Positions 34,141 through 44,320 of a stretch of 64,000 bases of DNA are shown here, piece by piece. Positions within the stretch are counted from its first letter, which is position 1. Each line of letters opens with the position of its first letter. This DNA comes from Penicillus capitatus (taxonomy: Eukaryota; Chlorophyta). The notes below the pieces were generated by a model that was given only the letters and a program-made list of their open reading frames with translations, was not told the DNA's origin and made no database searches. The position numbers and the translations under genes were made by a program. The DNA lies in contig OZ287696.1 in the NCBI GenBank assembly GCA_965649825.1, forward strand, positions 1,302,001 to 1,366,000, given 5' to 3'.

Positions 34141-34650
34141 TATCTTTTTATTAAAGGAAGGTAGTGTCCGACAAAGGGACTCCATTTGGCCTCTTTTGGC
34201 ATCGCCGCACACATCTTTTCTGCCAGGGAAGACATCTGGCTGCCATAGATTTCAGTTTTTAGTCGATCGCATTTGTTTAAAACCTGTCTGTCATAGCACG
34301 TGATTGGTGTACTTCTATTCTTGCCGCGGCATCACAACGAGATCCGGACCTCTCAACACTCATTCTTTTGAACTCCGCCGCCTTGTTGTGCTGTTTGGCG
34401 AATGTGAGTCGTCAATGGCTTTGCATACAGACAAGAGTTCGTGCAGCTGGTGTAAAAAGCGACCGACTTCATTGGCTGCGGCGATAGAGACTTACGAAAA
34501 TCCAGCGCCATGCGCGAAACGAACTGAGACCACGTCTCCGTGTCCGTCTGGTTGTCTTAGAAGGCGTCTTCGGTTCTGCCTTCCATATTCGAGGGAGTTA
34601 GTGCCACCGACAACCCCCAAAACCGACTTACGTTACACCGTCGCAAGCTC
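34141..34650 (-). CDS. small helical protein, unrecognised
   Basis: Minus-strand segments with coding character: a 5' part near 34520-34600 (contains DTETWSQFVSRMALD), continuing after a short intron near 34490 to RFLHQLHELLSVCKAIDD, and a 3' part near 34150-34320 (contains CYDRQVLNKCDRLKTEIYG and KEAKWSPFVGHYLPLIK). Lengths and helical character suggest a small coiled-coil subunit of a complex. I could not fix the second junction. Upstream to 35144 there is GC-rich sequence with several short inverted repeats and no supported gene. Confidence 0.35.
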
Positions 34651-35144
34651 TCTCGACCGCGTTTGCGACGGAAACGACCGAAACATACGGTCGCGATGAC
34701 GAAGAGTGCTTGCTGCTTCTGCCAAGAAGAACGCCTGCCTCGTCTCCCTACTTAGGCGATGGCAAGCTGGCTCGAGTTGTTCGCCGTTTGTAGATTCATG
34801 TTAAACCGCCACGAAACGCATGCGAGTTACACCTAGTGTTACACCTAGAGGAGAACATTCCGACAAACTGTGGACAGCTTTACCTGTAAAATGCTATGCA
34901 AAGTTTCCGAAAACAGACTTCCGTTCGCGTTTCGTACTCCGACAACAGCGGACTGAGTTTCTGGACAACTGGCGGCCGGTCATCTGTCCGGCGGCGCATG
35001 CAGGCGCCGCCCAAACGGCTACAGTTCCTACCCTCCGCACGCCAGCCGTGGGGCAGCAACCGACGCGGCCTACAAAGGTCCTGTCGCAGATCCTTCCGCG
35101 CTCGAGTTTCCGAGTTCTTGTTTCTTGCGAGCGACTGCGACGAG

Positions 35145-36455
35145 ATGGCCGACGCGCACATGGTGACTGAAGATGATTATGGGTACCCCGGAAAACCGTA
35201 AGTCCTAGGGGCCACACTTGCACGCGCCGCACGCCACGGAGTCCCGTCTGCTGCCTGGACGCTTAAATGCACATGCATGCGTCCATCGGCAACTCCTGCG
35301 TTCGGGATCACGTGCTTCCGGGAATGCAGCCGCCATCCTGTTCTCGAAAAGACTTCTTACTTTTTTGTGTTCGTCTAGTTTCGCCCAGGTGACGCTGCAG
35401 GAGGTCTTGGGCACTCAGCCACCCAGGGCCTTCCGGGGGATGGAGAAGGCCGAGCGTGAGCAGTTGTTCTGGGCTTTAAAAGCCCAGACAACTGCTCAGA
35501 GGGGCCAAGACCTGCTTCAGCAGCAGGCCCCTCCTGTTCGGTTTGGCCCCAATAGGGGCCAGACCGAACAGCCTCGGCCCCAACGGCGAGCGAGGGTCCT
35601 CTCCGCTCAGGAGAGGAGGGAACGACTGGCCCAAGAGGGCCAGTCGTCCACGAACAACGGAGGGGGAGAGGTAAGCATCTCAACAACAAATGACATTCAC
35701 TCAAGAGGTTTGTTTTTGTAGGCACAAGCACCACTACCTCCATGCAATCCCCTTCCGGCCTCGCAGCCACCATCCTCCCAGCAGCCGCCTGTCCAGCCTC
35801 CCCCGTCTTGCCACTCGCAGTCCTCCCAGCCTCCGGTCCAGCATCCTTCTCTTTCCCAGCAGCCAACTCAGCCACTCCACCGCCAGCCGCCATCCTTCAC
35901 ATTACCGCAACACCCGCAGCCTCCATCTCAGCCAGCCTCCCAGCCTTCCTCGCAGTCTCCGTCTTCCATGCAATGGTCACCATCTCCTTGTCCGCAGCCC
36001 ATCCTTTCCCCTGCCTCTCCACAGCCCGTCCAGGCACCTCCCTCCGAGTCTTCTTCTATGCAATGGTCCCATTCTCCCCCTCCGCAGCATATCCAATCTC
36101 CTCTCTTTCCTGCACGACCACATGTATTTTGCATCCCGGCATCTCCTCCTCCTCTCATTCCCTCTCGGCCTTTTCTCCTCTCCCTCCCTTCTCGACCACC
36201 TGCTTTCCCCAAACGGACCTCACTCTATTCCCTTACCAGCCCACCAGTTATCCCGCCTCGTCCGTTCATCTTTTCGGTCGGTCACCTTGGTATCCCTCCC
36301 CGTCCCTACTTCCTTTCCGGTCAATGCATTTCCCTCAGTCCGCCAGTCATCCCGGAACGCCTCTTCTTCATGTCCGGCGAGTGTGTAAGCAAATCTCTTT
36401 TTTCGCTCTCTCTCTCTTATGTTATGTTTTTATGTAGATGATCATCCGAGATTAA
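35145..36455 (+). CDS. Pro/Ser-rich protein with hairpin-array exon
   Basis: Four exons (35145-35197, 35379-35670, 35722-36384, 36438-36455) join in frame to about 341 residues. Exon 1 encodes MADAHMVTEDDYGYPGKP. Exon 2 encodes a Gln/Arg-rich helix-prone stretch (REQLFWALKAQTTAQRGQ) and its DNA is a run of inverted repeats described separately. Exon 3 is Pro/Ser/Gln-rich with degenerate repeats such as SMQWSPSP, SMQWSHSP, PPVIPPRPFIFS and IPPRPYFLSG. Exon 4 adds six codons (MIIRD and stop). The first intron is 181 nt, much longer than usual here. Donors are GTAAGT/GTAAGC. No domain is recognised. The clean splice sites argue for a transcribed unit, but whether protein is the product is less sure given the structured exon. 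Confidence 0.5.
35406..35647 (+). repeat. array of eight consecutive inverted repeats (hairpins)
   Basis: Eight inverted repeats follow each other with little spacing. (1) CTTGGG/CCCAGG 35406-35427. (2) GGCCTTC/GAAGGCC 35427-35451. (3) a 19-bp stem with one bulge, 35458-35497, arms GAGCAGTTGT+CTGGGCTTT. (4) GAGGGG/CCCCTC enclosing CCTGCT/AGCAGG, 35499-35533. (5) a 17-bp stem with one G-U pair and an AATA loop, 35534-35571. (6) CCTCG/CGAGG 35572-35595. (7) TCCTCTCC/GGAGAGGA 35597-35617. (8) an 11-bp perfect stem ACGACTGGCCC with AAGA loop, 35622-35647. All lie in one exon. Transcribed RNA would fold into a string of hairpins. Confidence 0.9.
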
Positions 36456-36539
36456 GATTAGTAGTGGTTTCGTGTCTCTGAGCTTTTTTTGGCTTTTTTC
36501 TTTGGGGGACTGAAAAATACAAAAACAACAAAAATTTTT

Positions 36540-36690
36540 ATTTTCCTTCCACACATCTCACACTTTTTGTTGTGAGATGTTTAGAAAAAAATAAATAAAT
36601 AAACAAAGTCACACTCTGAAAAGTGTGACAAAAATTAAAAAAAAAATAAAAATGTCACACACACTCTAAAGTGTGACAAAAAATTAGAAA
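36540..36690. repeat. cluster of GTCACACT/AGTGTGAC palindromes
   Basis: Three hairpins in AT-rich DNA downstream of the Pro/Ser-rich gene: CATCTCACA/TGTGAGATG around 36553-36579, GTCACACT/AGTGTGAC around 36608-36629, and a third with CACACT/AGTGTG around 36657-36678. Related copies occur near 37525 and 40210-40340. They could act as RNA 3' end signals or be remnants of a small mobile element. The same half-site TCACACTTTT is found inside several introns. Confidence 0.7.
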
Positions 36691-36820
36691 AAAACAAAAA
36701 GATCTTATGGCTGTTTTCTGTTTTGTATTGTTTTTTGCCATCCACCTTCGCTTTGTTGTGGTCGGCCGTGTCTTGGCTGTTTTTATACAGAGGCTGTATG
36801 GTTGTTTAGTCTGCTGCATG

Positions 36821-36916
36821 GAGGCTGTTGTGGTCGGATCTTACCGTGGCTGGAGGCTGTTGTGGTCGGATCTTACCGTGGCTGGAGGCTGTTGTGGTCG
36901 GATCTTACCGTGGCTG
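36821..36916 (+). repeat. 3 x 32-bp tandem repeat
   Basis: Three identical 32-bp units beginning GAGGCTGTTGTGGTCGG lie head to tail, followed by a partial copy. Degenerate relatives with the core GGCTGGAGGCT continue to about 37110. No gene is supported between 36456 and 37452, apart from possible small frames that simply read through the repeat. Confidence 0.85.
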
Positions 36917-37452
36917 GAGGCTGACATTGTCCATTATGTTATTTTGCTGCAAGAGGGCTGTATGGTTTAATCTGATCTTTTGTTGTTTTGGAGCTGCTGG
37001 AGGCTTGTGTGCTATACCGTGGACGGAGGTTGACATTGTCCTACTTGCTATCTTACCTTTGCTGGAGGCTGTCATAGTTACATCTAATGTTTTGCTCTTC
37101 TGAGGCTGTTATCGTCTAATTCACTGTTTTGCTACCTGGCTTTGTCATTGTCCGATATGCGATCTTTGCTCTTTTGAAGCTGTCGTCCTTTTCTTTTCTT
37201 TTCTGTTCTGCTGCGTCGATGGAGGCCATGCTTACTCGTCCTGGAGTACAATGAAGAATTTTGGAAAGCAACTTTGTGCCAAAGGCTACATGGATCGATA
37301 ATCCTTAATCTCCTGGAAATAGAAAACAAAATCACTTCGTTCGGCATGTGCTAAGATGAAGCAGTCCATTTCGCCGGAGTCTGAATTCATCAGAGAAGCA
37401 TCCCTTCAACGGAACCAACCCGCAGACTTTCAGCATCGAGGGTATTAACTCA

Positions 37453-39130
37453 TCAGCTAACGGAGGAATTGGATTGTCCTGAAAAGTGGTGTTCGCGACA
37501 ACAAGCATTGTGTCCGTTCCAAGATGTCACACCTTTCCAGACTCTTATGTGTGACAAACATGAAAAATGCTCATGCTCTTTCTTGATCATCTGGAGAGCA
37601 TGTCCAAGAAGTCTTTCTAAGCCATCCTTGATCTTCCCAGAGAGTGACAATGACATACCTATCTGTCCGAAGTGTGCCATGATGTAGTCAATCTCGCCGA
37701 AGCGTCGGAAGTCTGGCATCAAGTGTGGAGGCATCCAGCTGAGGGCAAAGATCATCGTTCCTTGGACATCCATGGCATTCAGCTCGTATTGGAAGAACTG
37801 GATTGTCTCGAGTGATCTTTGCAGGAAGAAGCTTCTTTGCTGGCTTGAAGATATCCCATCTCTCAGAAACCCGTTGTGTTGTCTGGCACGAAATCTGTTT
37901 TCGAACGAGTATAGAAAGCATTTCTGGACCAGTCTGGTGTGAGTCATCCTGGATCCTGTCAGAAAACGCAATCTAGCAAGCCGTCTGTCTATGAGAGTAC
38001 AGATGCAGTTGATCTTACCGGAGCATAAGGGATCCATCCAGTTGCTGCACATGAGAATTCATTCAAGGCAACGAGCTCAATTTCTTCTGTACTACGGGCA
38101 TTCAACACCCAGCAGAAAAGTGAACAAATAGCCTTTAAGAGCGATCTCTACAAGAGAAGGCATTCGCGAGTCTGGAGATGCCACACCTGTCCAAAACCCA
38201 AGGTGCGTCGACTGGTAGGCAGAGTTCTTTTCGTCCGCGTCTGGAAGCACATCTCAAAGAACCTGGATGAAATGACAACAACCCTTTGTACAACAGGTAA
38301 GCTCATCCCAAGGAGTGCCATGGTTGAGTGATGTTCCAAGCACTTTCGATGATAAGGTTGCTGCCGAGGAGATGGTCAGTCCTCTGCAAAGACATGATAA
38401 GAGCCAATCAAGCATCCAAATAAAGTCACTGCTTATGGTGACACTCTCTCTGGGTATGTCGAATTTCGCAATGGTACATCCACCAAACATGTGGATGGGA
38501 TCTACAGCACCCAGTTGCCCATGTTCGACCTCACACAAAAACTCAAGCTGATGAGGTCACGTGTTCGACCTCCTAGTAGAAATTCAAGCTCGATGAGGTC
38601 ACACCTGAAGCCATTGCACTGGTTTGACCATGTTCTGCTAGGTAGTGGAAGAATGTCCGATGGAAAGCGATGCATCACTTTGCATTGAAAGGAAGTGAGG
38701 AGTCCCGATCCAGTCGAAGCTTCGCCGGATGACAACGCGTCGTTCACTGGACGACATACAGTCTGTAACGGATAAGACTTCTTCCCTCCCCTGACTACCA
38801 AAACCACGCACTGGAAGGGAAGGCCAGTTCAGAAAGCGAGCTGCCAATGGAAGCAATTGTGCACCGAAGCTGCTCCAATCAAAAGTCAGCTTTGTTCCCG
38901 CTTCAGAAATCAAGAGTCCCACTCAAAGGATACAATCAAAAGTAAGCCTTTCCTTGAAACCTCTCCTCTCTAAACGATGTCACAGACCGCAGAAATGAGA
39001 CGAGTCATTCACTCTCTACGGAGAAACGCGTCCCGGCAGCCATGCTGGATGAGGAGCCCCAGTCTGGAATCCAATCATCCACGGATCCGGAAATTCTTCT
39101 CTAAACAAGGCTGCACCGATAGCATTAGAA
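37453..39130 (-). CDS. unrecognised multi-exon gene
   Basis: Successive minus-strand segments have clear coding character. In order: near 39005-39130 (LPLASNAIGAALFREEFPD), 38640-38922 (SEAGTKLTFDWSSFGAQ), 38254-38510 (HMFGGCTIAKFDIPRESVT), about 38080-38260 (DEKNSAYQSTHLGFWTG and EIALKGYLFTFLLG), 38010-38080 (EIELVALNEFSCAATGW) and 37453-37950 (ELNAMDVQGTMIFALSWMP). They imply a protein of more than 500 residues with about five introns. I recognise no domain. Start codon, some junctions and the 3' end are not fixed. A competing plus-strand frame around 37380-37687 with many Cys is less likely. Confidence 0.4.
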
Positions 39131-39429
39131 GCCAGTGGCAACTGCGGACCAGAAAGACAGCGACTAGAAGCCTGCCTAAGTTCGCTACAGGACGAAAAAC
39201 ATCGTCAACGTGCTTCTTAGTGGCACCATTGACTCGTGCTTAGTCAAAACGTTCACACTGCCCACTTCTGTCATCGACATTTCCGACAGACCTTATTTCC
39301 TAAATCACCTGGTCATAAGTAAGGCTGCCTATTCTTGTTCTTGTTTTGATATGCGATCGAATGATAGACTCGGGATGGGAAACCGGTTGAGCACTAAGAG
39401 AATCCGATCTTCGTGGCGGCAACCAGCAA

Positions 39430-40345
39430 CCATCAGCATTAAGCATGGAGCATCAGCACATCAAAATCCCAGGCACCAGAGCATCGCATCCGCACGTCAA
39501 CGATGCGCCGCCACTCCCACCCCGAGGCTGCGGCGTCGACCACACTTCGCGGCACCAGCGGGTAGGGCCTTGGCGACCTGCCCGCCTTTCGGGGTCGCGC
39601 ACATGGGGCAGGCGAGTGTATACTGCCGGTGAACGGCGGTGGTGTGCTGCTCTCAGGCACCCAGGACCGTCTTCTCTTTTTTGTTTCTTTCCTCCCTCCT
39701 GGGTGTCCTCTTGTTGTCTCCCCCTGTGTTTTTGTTATCCTTGCTTTCTTGTGTTTTCCTTCCTCCCTTTTCCTGCTTGCCTGTTCCCTATTTTCCTTAT
39801 GTGTTTCCTTTACTTCTCTTTTTCCTGCCTATTTGCCTTCTTGCATGTGTCAGTTCTTCTGTGTTTACTGTTCACCTGTCGTTTTATGCTTGTGTTTACT
39901 CGGGTCCCTTTTCCTTCTTTCGTGTCATAGACCCCTTTTCTGTCCGCGCTGCGCGTCGCTGTATCGAGAGTAGCGCACCTACCTCCTAGTAGTCGATCAT
40001 CAGGTGCATTTCGTTCTCCTCGCGCACTCTGACTGGAATCGGTGTCAGAGCTCGTTCGGGGTGACCTCCCGCGCCGCACTGCGAGGCGCCGCTCGCCGAC
40101 CGTAAGTCATCCTTTTGCAGAATCATACTCTCTAACTCTTTGTTTGCAGACTTAGTGGCGGGGTGGGCATTTCTTCGTCTTTGCACCACCATCTAATACT
40201 TTTTACTAGATATCACACTTTTCGAAGAAGTGACATTTTACAACTTTCCTTGAAACACCATTTCAACATTTTTTGCTGTGCAACACTTTTCTAACATTTT
40301 TGACTGAACATTACACTTTCCAAAAGAGTGACATTTCACAAACTT
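39430..40345. repeat. GC-rich hairpins, pyrimidine tract and AT-rich palindromes
   Basis: This segment repeats the architecture seen at 34.9-36.7 kb. GC-rich DNA with short inverted repeats comes first (GCATCG/CGATGC near 39482, CCTGCCC/GGGCAGG near 39578-39613). It is followed by about 280 bp that are almost purely pyrimidine on the plus strand (about 39660-39945), then more GC-rich hairpins (CTCTGAC/GTCAGAG near 40026-40049), a GTAAGT donor-like site, and AT-rich DNA with TCACACTTTT and AGTGACATTT half-sites (40205-40345). No protein is supported here. The remainder of 39131-40856 contains only short frames, one with DDCERCGRTPF. Confidence 0.45.
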
Positions 40346-40856
40346 CTTTGAAATGCCATTGCAACGCGTTTCACTGGACCAAGAATGACTTTTACAACCA
40401 TTGTTTAAAGTTGATCTCCATTCTTGTTACGTTGCATGCGCTGGTTCCACGATGGAATGCCGAGGCATCGATACCTACCTGACGACTGCGAAAGGTGTGG
40501 TAGGACGCCTTTCGTCGTCAAGTGTGTCGCCATCAGCTGGACGAGGACGTCTGGAATCCACAGATCTCTTCTTCGTTGCATCTGTTTTCGCCACCAGACA
40601 AGGACGACGCTCACTCCGAGTAGGCGCCATCGACCTAGGTTCCTAACTCGCCAAGAACGTTGCGCCGTGTAACCGCGGACACTTTCTCGGCTCTTCATGT
40701 ATCGGACTGTTGCTGTCTGCTAATCCTGTCGTGCCACGCTTCTGTCCGAGACGGTAGCACTCGAGTGCCGGGTCTCTGTGCAGTGCCTGAGGTCTCGGAA
40801 AAACGTTGCATACAGTGTCGTCGACGATACGTGCTCGCGGAGAGAAGTGAACCACT

Positions 40857-41510
40857 CACAGTACAAGACCTCTTAAAAGCCTTTCCCGCTCGGCAAATAA
40901 CATCTCCCGAGACATAACGATAGGTGCATATCTTGAGAGAACAAAGACGGTGCCATTATCTGCATAGGTGATGCTGCCGACCGATGCATCGTTCGCAAGT
41001 GCTAGTCGACAGGGATCAACCACAACAAGAGCGCATTTGGCGGAATCCGTCGACGAGGGAAGTGGCGTGTTTGAGTGATCGAGACATAGAAAGTCAGCGG
41101 AACGAAGGATGAAAACAGGTCAATGCTTCCGCCACGACACTGGCCTCCTTTTTCGAAAGTTCCTTCAGAAGCGATGCGCATAGCAGTGCAGACGATCTGT
41201 ATGTTTTCAGCGCCAACTTCGCAATCGGGCATGTATTTAACGTGATTCTGTAAGCCTTTAGGATGAGGCAGACGAAGAGCAGCGGCCAAACAAGAATCCG
41301 ACGTCACGAGCGATGTCGCTTACCTCCGTGGCACAAAACATACAACGGTGAACTTTCAGAAATCGAAGCGTAGGGGTCGCAGTAGAGATCTTCTACGGCG
41401 TATCGAAATCTATTCGAGTTATCCTTAGGGATGGATGTGACGTGGGTGCAAGTGGAATGAAAGGCTAAGATGACGGGCCATGTCTCACATCTGGTCGCCA
41501 CCGTGGGCAA
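40857..41510 (-). CDS. unrecognised gene, several exons
   Basis: Minus-strand coding segments: a 5' part near 41335-41510 (contains ILAFHSTCTHVTSIPK and RYAVEDLYCDPYASISE), joined through a GTAAGC..AAAG intron of about 69 nt to a second part (GLQNHVKYMPDCEVGAEN, RIASEGTFEKGGQC), and a 3' part 40857-41040 (VDPCRLALANDASVG, YADNGTVFVLSRYAP) ending RLLRGLVL. The last segment is a very convincing C-terminus. The junction between second and last parts is unresolved. I do not recognise the family. The divergent glutamate 5-kinase starts about 60 bp away. Confidence 0.45.
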
Positions 41511-41569
41511 TTCTCCTGTGCATTTACATTCTCTTTATCGCGTTGGATATTTCGCTTGTCGTCGATTCG

Positions 41570-43125
41570 ATGAAACGAACATCGAGCTGCGGACGTTTTT
41601 TCGAACAGGTCCGCGACGGCGACAAGAAAATCGTCGTCATCAAGATCGGCACGTCTAGTCTCATGAACCCTACTGGCGGCACTTTAGCCATCAGCAACCT
41701 GGCACGCATCTGCGAAATGGTCAAATCCCTCAAAGAATCGCGTAGGGCACCATCCCATTCTCTGTCCTTATCAAAGAGCGTGCTTTCAGGCTGCATCGTG
41801 CTTTTGGTCTCGAGTGGTGCCATTGGTGTCGGCTGTCAGCAATTGCATCTGACGGCGCGTCCCTCTGCCATTGGACAGAAGCAAGCATGCGCAGCAATTG
41901 GACAACTGCATCTCATGCGTTACTATTCGGATTTCTTTTCCTCTTTGGGAATGGTCTGTCTCCCTTGGCATCACGCGATGGTTCAGTAATATGCAATGCG
42001 TAGAAATGTGGACAAGTGCTGTTGACGGGGGCGACGTTTACCAATCAAGCACAATACCTCAACGCACGCAATACCTTTCTTGAGCTAGCGGCTTACGATA
42101 TCGTCCCTATCATCAATGAAAACGTTGTCTAGTACCACAGAATCTCCCTATTCCGCATACAGATGTGCATATACATAGGATACCGTCGCCATTGAAGAAA
42201 TCAAAATTGGAGACAACGATAACCTGTCAGCCAGAGTGACTCCCTCCGTGAAACCGTGTAGATATGGATGGATACCTGTGTGTAGGTGGCGATCATGTGT
42301 GAGGCCGATTGGCTGGTGATGTGCACAGATGTGGACTGTCTCTACACATCCAATCCCAGAGTAACGGACCTGATACACCCTCCCGTTGATGGAATGGTGT
42401 GTCGCAGGTTCATAGCGATGCCAAGCCGATACATGAAGTGCATGACCTGAGTCAGCTCGATGTCGATACTGGGACAAATGGAACGCAATGGGGAACAGGA
42501 GGCATGCAGACGAAGCTCACAGCAGCACGACTGGCCACCGCCGCCGGATGCAACGCCGTGCGTACATGCACTTAGTCGGGTGCATAGAGATAACGATCGC
42601 TCCCTGCTTTAGGCCATTTGCAATGCGGCACAGCCGGAGAGAATTCTGAATCTGATCAATGGCGAAAGGATCGGAACAAAGTTCTACAGTCAGAAACCGG
42701 AAAGAGGCAGAAAACGGTGGATTCTGAGTGTGCCAGTCCGAGGTGCCATTCACGTGGACAACGGTGCCATGACTGCTGTTATGCAGCACCATGCATCCCT
42801 CTTTGCTGCTGGCATTGTCAAAGTGACAGGCGACTTCGGCCAACTCGTACTTTCCACCCCCCCACCCTTCCTCTGCCGAAATCGTCGTCTAGGATGCGGT
42901 CTCCCTATGCAGCCCTAATGGAGAAGAGTTTGCTCGCGGCCTCGTCAATTACTCTCACTCAGTGAGACCTCCTCCGCCCTGCTGAGCAGTGGAGTAATAG
43001 AACCTGTGCAGGAATTGAAGCAGGTGATAGGAAGGAACAGTGCGAGCTTCGTTGATGTTTTAGATGGCTACAGTGCTGAGGAAATGGTCCATCGCAACAA
43101 TCTCTGTCTCCTCTATCAAACGTAG
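41570..43125 (+). CDS. glutamate 5-kinase
   Basis: Ten exons join in frame (41570-41741, 41790-41953, 42004-42123, 42179-42235, 42286-42396, 42456-42557, 42613-42846, 42893-42961, 43012-43125, with an intron of 45-60 nt between each pair). The enzyme phosphorylates glutamate in the first step of proline synthesis. Motifs: VVIKIGTSSL, LLVSSGAIGVG, PIINENDTV, GDNDNLSA, CTDVDCLYT, GTGGMQTKL. A C-terminal PUA-type domain is present (RGLVNYSHS, VIGRNSASFVD, VHRNNLCLL). There is no fused gamma-glutamyl phosphate reductase domain, unlike plant P5CS. An upstream in-frame ATG at 41480 would add a hydrophobic N-terminus; I prefer 41570 because family members begin close to the IKIGTSS motif. The neighbour on the other strand would then start 60 bp away, like other divergent pairs here. 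Confidence 0.88.
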
Positions 43126-43360
43126 CCCCTCCTCTTCCTCTCTCTCTGTTTTTACTTCTGTGCTGCAGCCTGGACGAAGAAGACAATGAATGAAGCCTTC
43201 TTTTTTTCTGTTTTCTTCGAACCCGACTCGTTCATTCCAATATTGGACTTCACTTACTCCTAACGTATGTTTCGCCCCATGTGTGATCTGATAGGGCTTC
43301 TGTAAAACGGGAAGTCCCTCTCTCTTTTCACTCTGCTCCTTCCCTTGCCCACAACGGATT

Positions 43361-44279
43361 TCATTGGATGCTCTGTCTGAGCGAAGAAATGGCTTGAACT
43401 GCTGCGGCTTCGATTCCGTGGGATCGGTTGGCAAAACACGCAGGCAGGTCAACATCACGCGGATTGATTCGGATGAGGAATGCTTCTGGACAGAGATAGA
43501 GCAGATGCTCGCTCATCTGTCGAATCGTCGGCACTGCCAATCCTGCCCCTATACAATCAACAGTCTTTATGAAGTGTCACATCACATGGTTGGACACACC
43601 GATTTCGATCACCATCAGTGGCACGGCGTTCTCGCGAATTCTCTTGACGAATGCATCAAACCTCATACTCTACATCCTCAACATCTAGATCTCCACTGAC
43701 ATACACTACCTGTTGATCGCAGCGTTCACTTAGAAAGCCGTAATCACCAAACATGAGAATGTTTGGCCGGGCGATGGCTTGGCAGACGGGACAATGTGGG
43801 AGAGGACTTCGAGCACGAAACGTCACATCATCGACGGCCACATGATCCTTAGCTTCCCAGTACGTTTTGCAGCTGCCTCGGCGACACTGCCAGTAATGTA
43901 TACTGCCGTGCACCTCGAAAAGACGTTCCTCATCATAACCCGCTTTCTGAAACTGCCCATCCACGTTGCTCGTCACAACAAAGTATCCCTCTGGCTTCGC
44001 CTGCGCCATCTCGAGCAATTCTCCGAATCCTCGATGCGGCGATGTCTGACGATACAGGTGATAGCGATGGCCAAAGAACCCCCAAGCAAACGCAGGATCC
44101 GTATCGAACCATTCAGGCGTGCTCACTTGTGGCAGCGTCAACCCGCGTTGTCGAAACGGCGGATACGCACGCCAGAATCCTTCAACGCCACGAAAATCCG
44201 GCAAGCCAGAATCGACCCCCATTCCAGCCCCTGTGGTGATGATCATCGCTCGAGCACGTTTCAAAGCGACGCGCCACAT
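43361..44279 (-). CDS. sirtuin (SIR2-family NAD-dependent deacylase)
   Basis: Three minus-strand exons: 43705-44279, 43600-43661 and 43361-43548, with introns of 43 and 51 nt that restore the frame. Motifs of the sirtuin core are present: TTGAGMGVDSGLPDFRG (NAD binding), VTSNVDGQF, FEVHGSIHYWQC (catalytic His), CRRGSC and CPVC as the zinc ligands, RPNILMFGD, and EIGAGLAVPTIR. The protein is about 273 residues, close to the bare catalytic core. No targeting peptide is evident. It removes acyl groups from lysines using NAD; substrates cannot be read. The start codon is 41 bp from the divergent PSST gene. Confidence 0.88.
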
Positions 44280-44320
44280 GACGTCGTCGTACCATTCTTC
44301 GATTTGTCGTTTGCGTCAAG

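Noticed and set aside
35375-35893. 172-codon minus-strand frame over the hairpin array
   Set aside because: Arises from the GC-rich, symmetrical sequence; splice donors and acceptors support the plus-strand reading only.
41480-41569. N-terminal hydrophobic extension of glutamate 5-kinase
   Set aside because: It would give a cytosolic enzyme a membrane anchor and overlap the divergent neighbour's start; the ATG at 41570 fits the family better.
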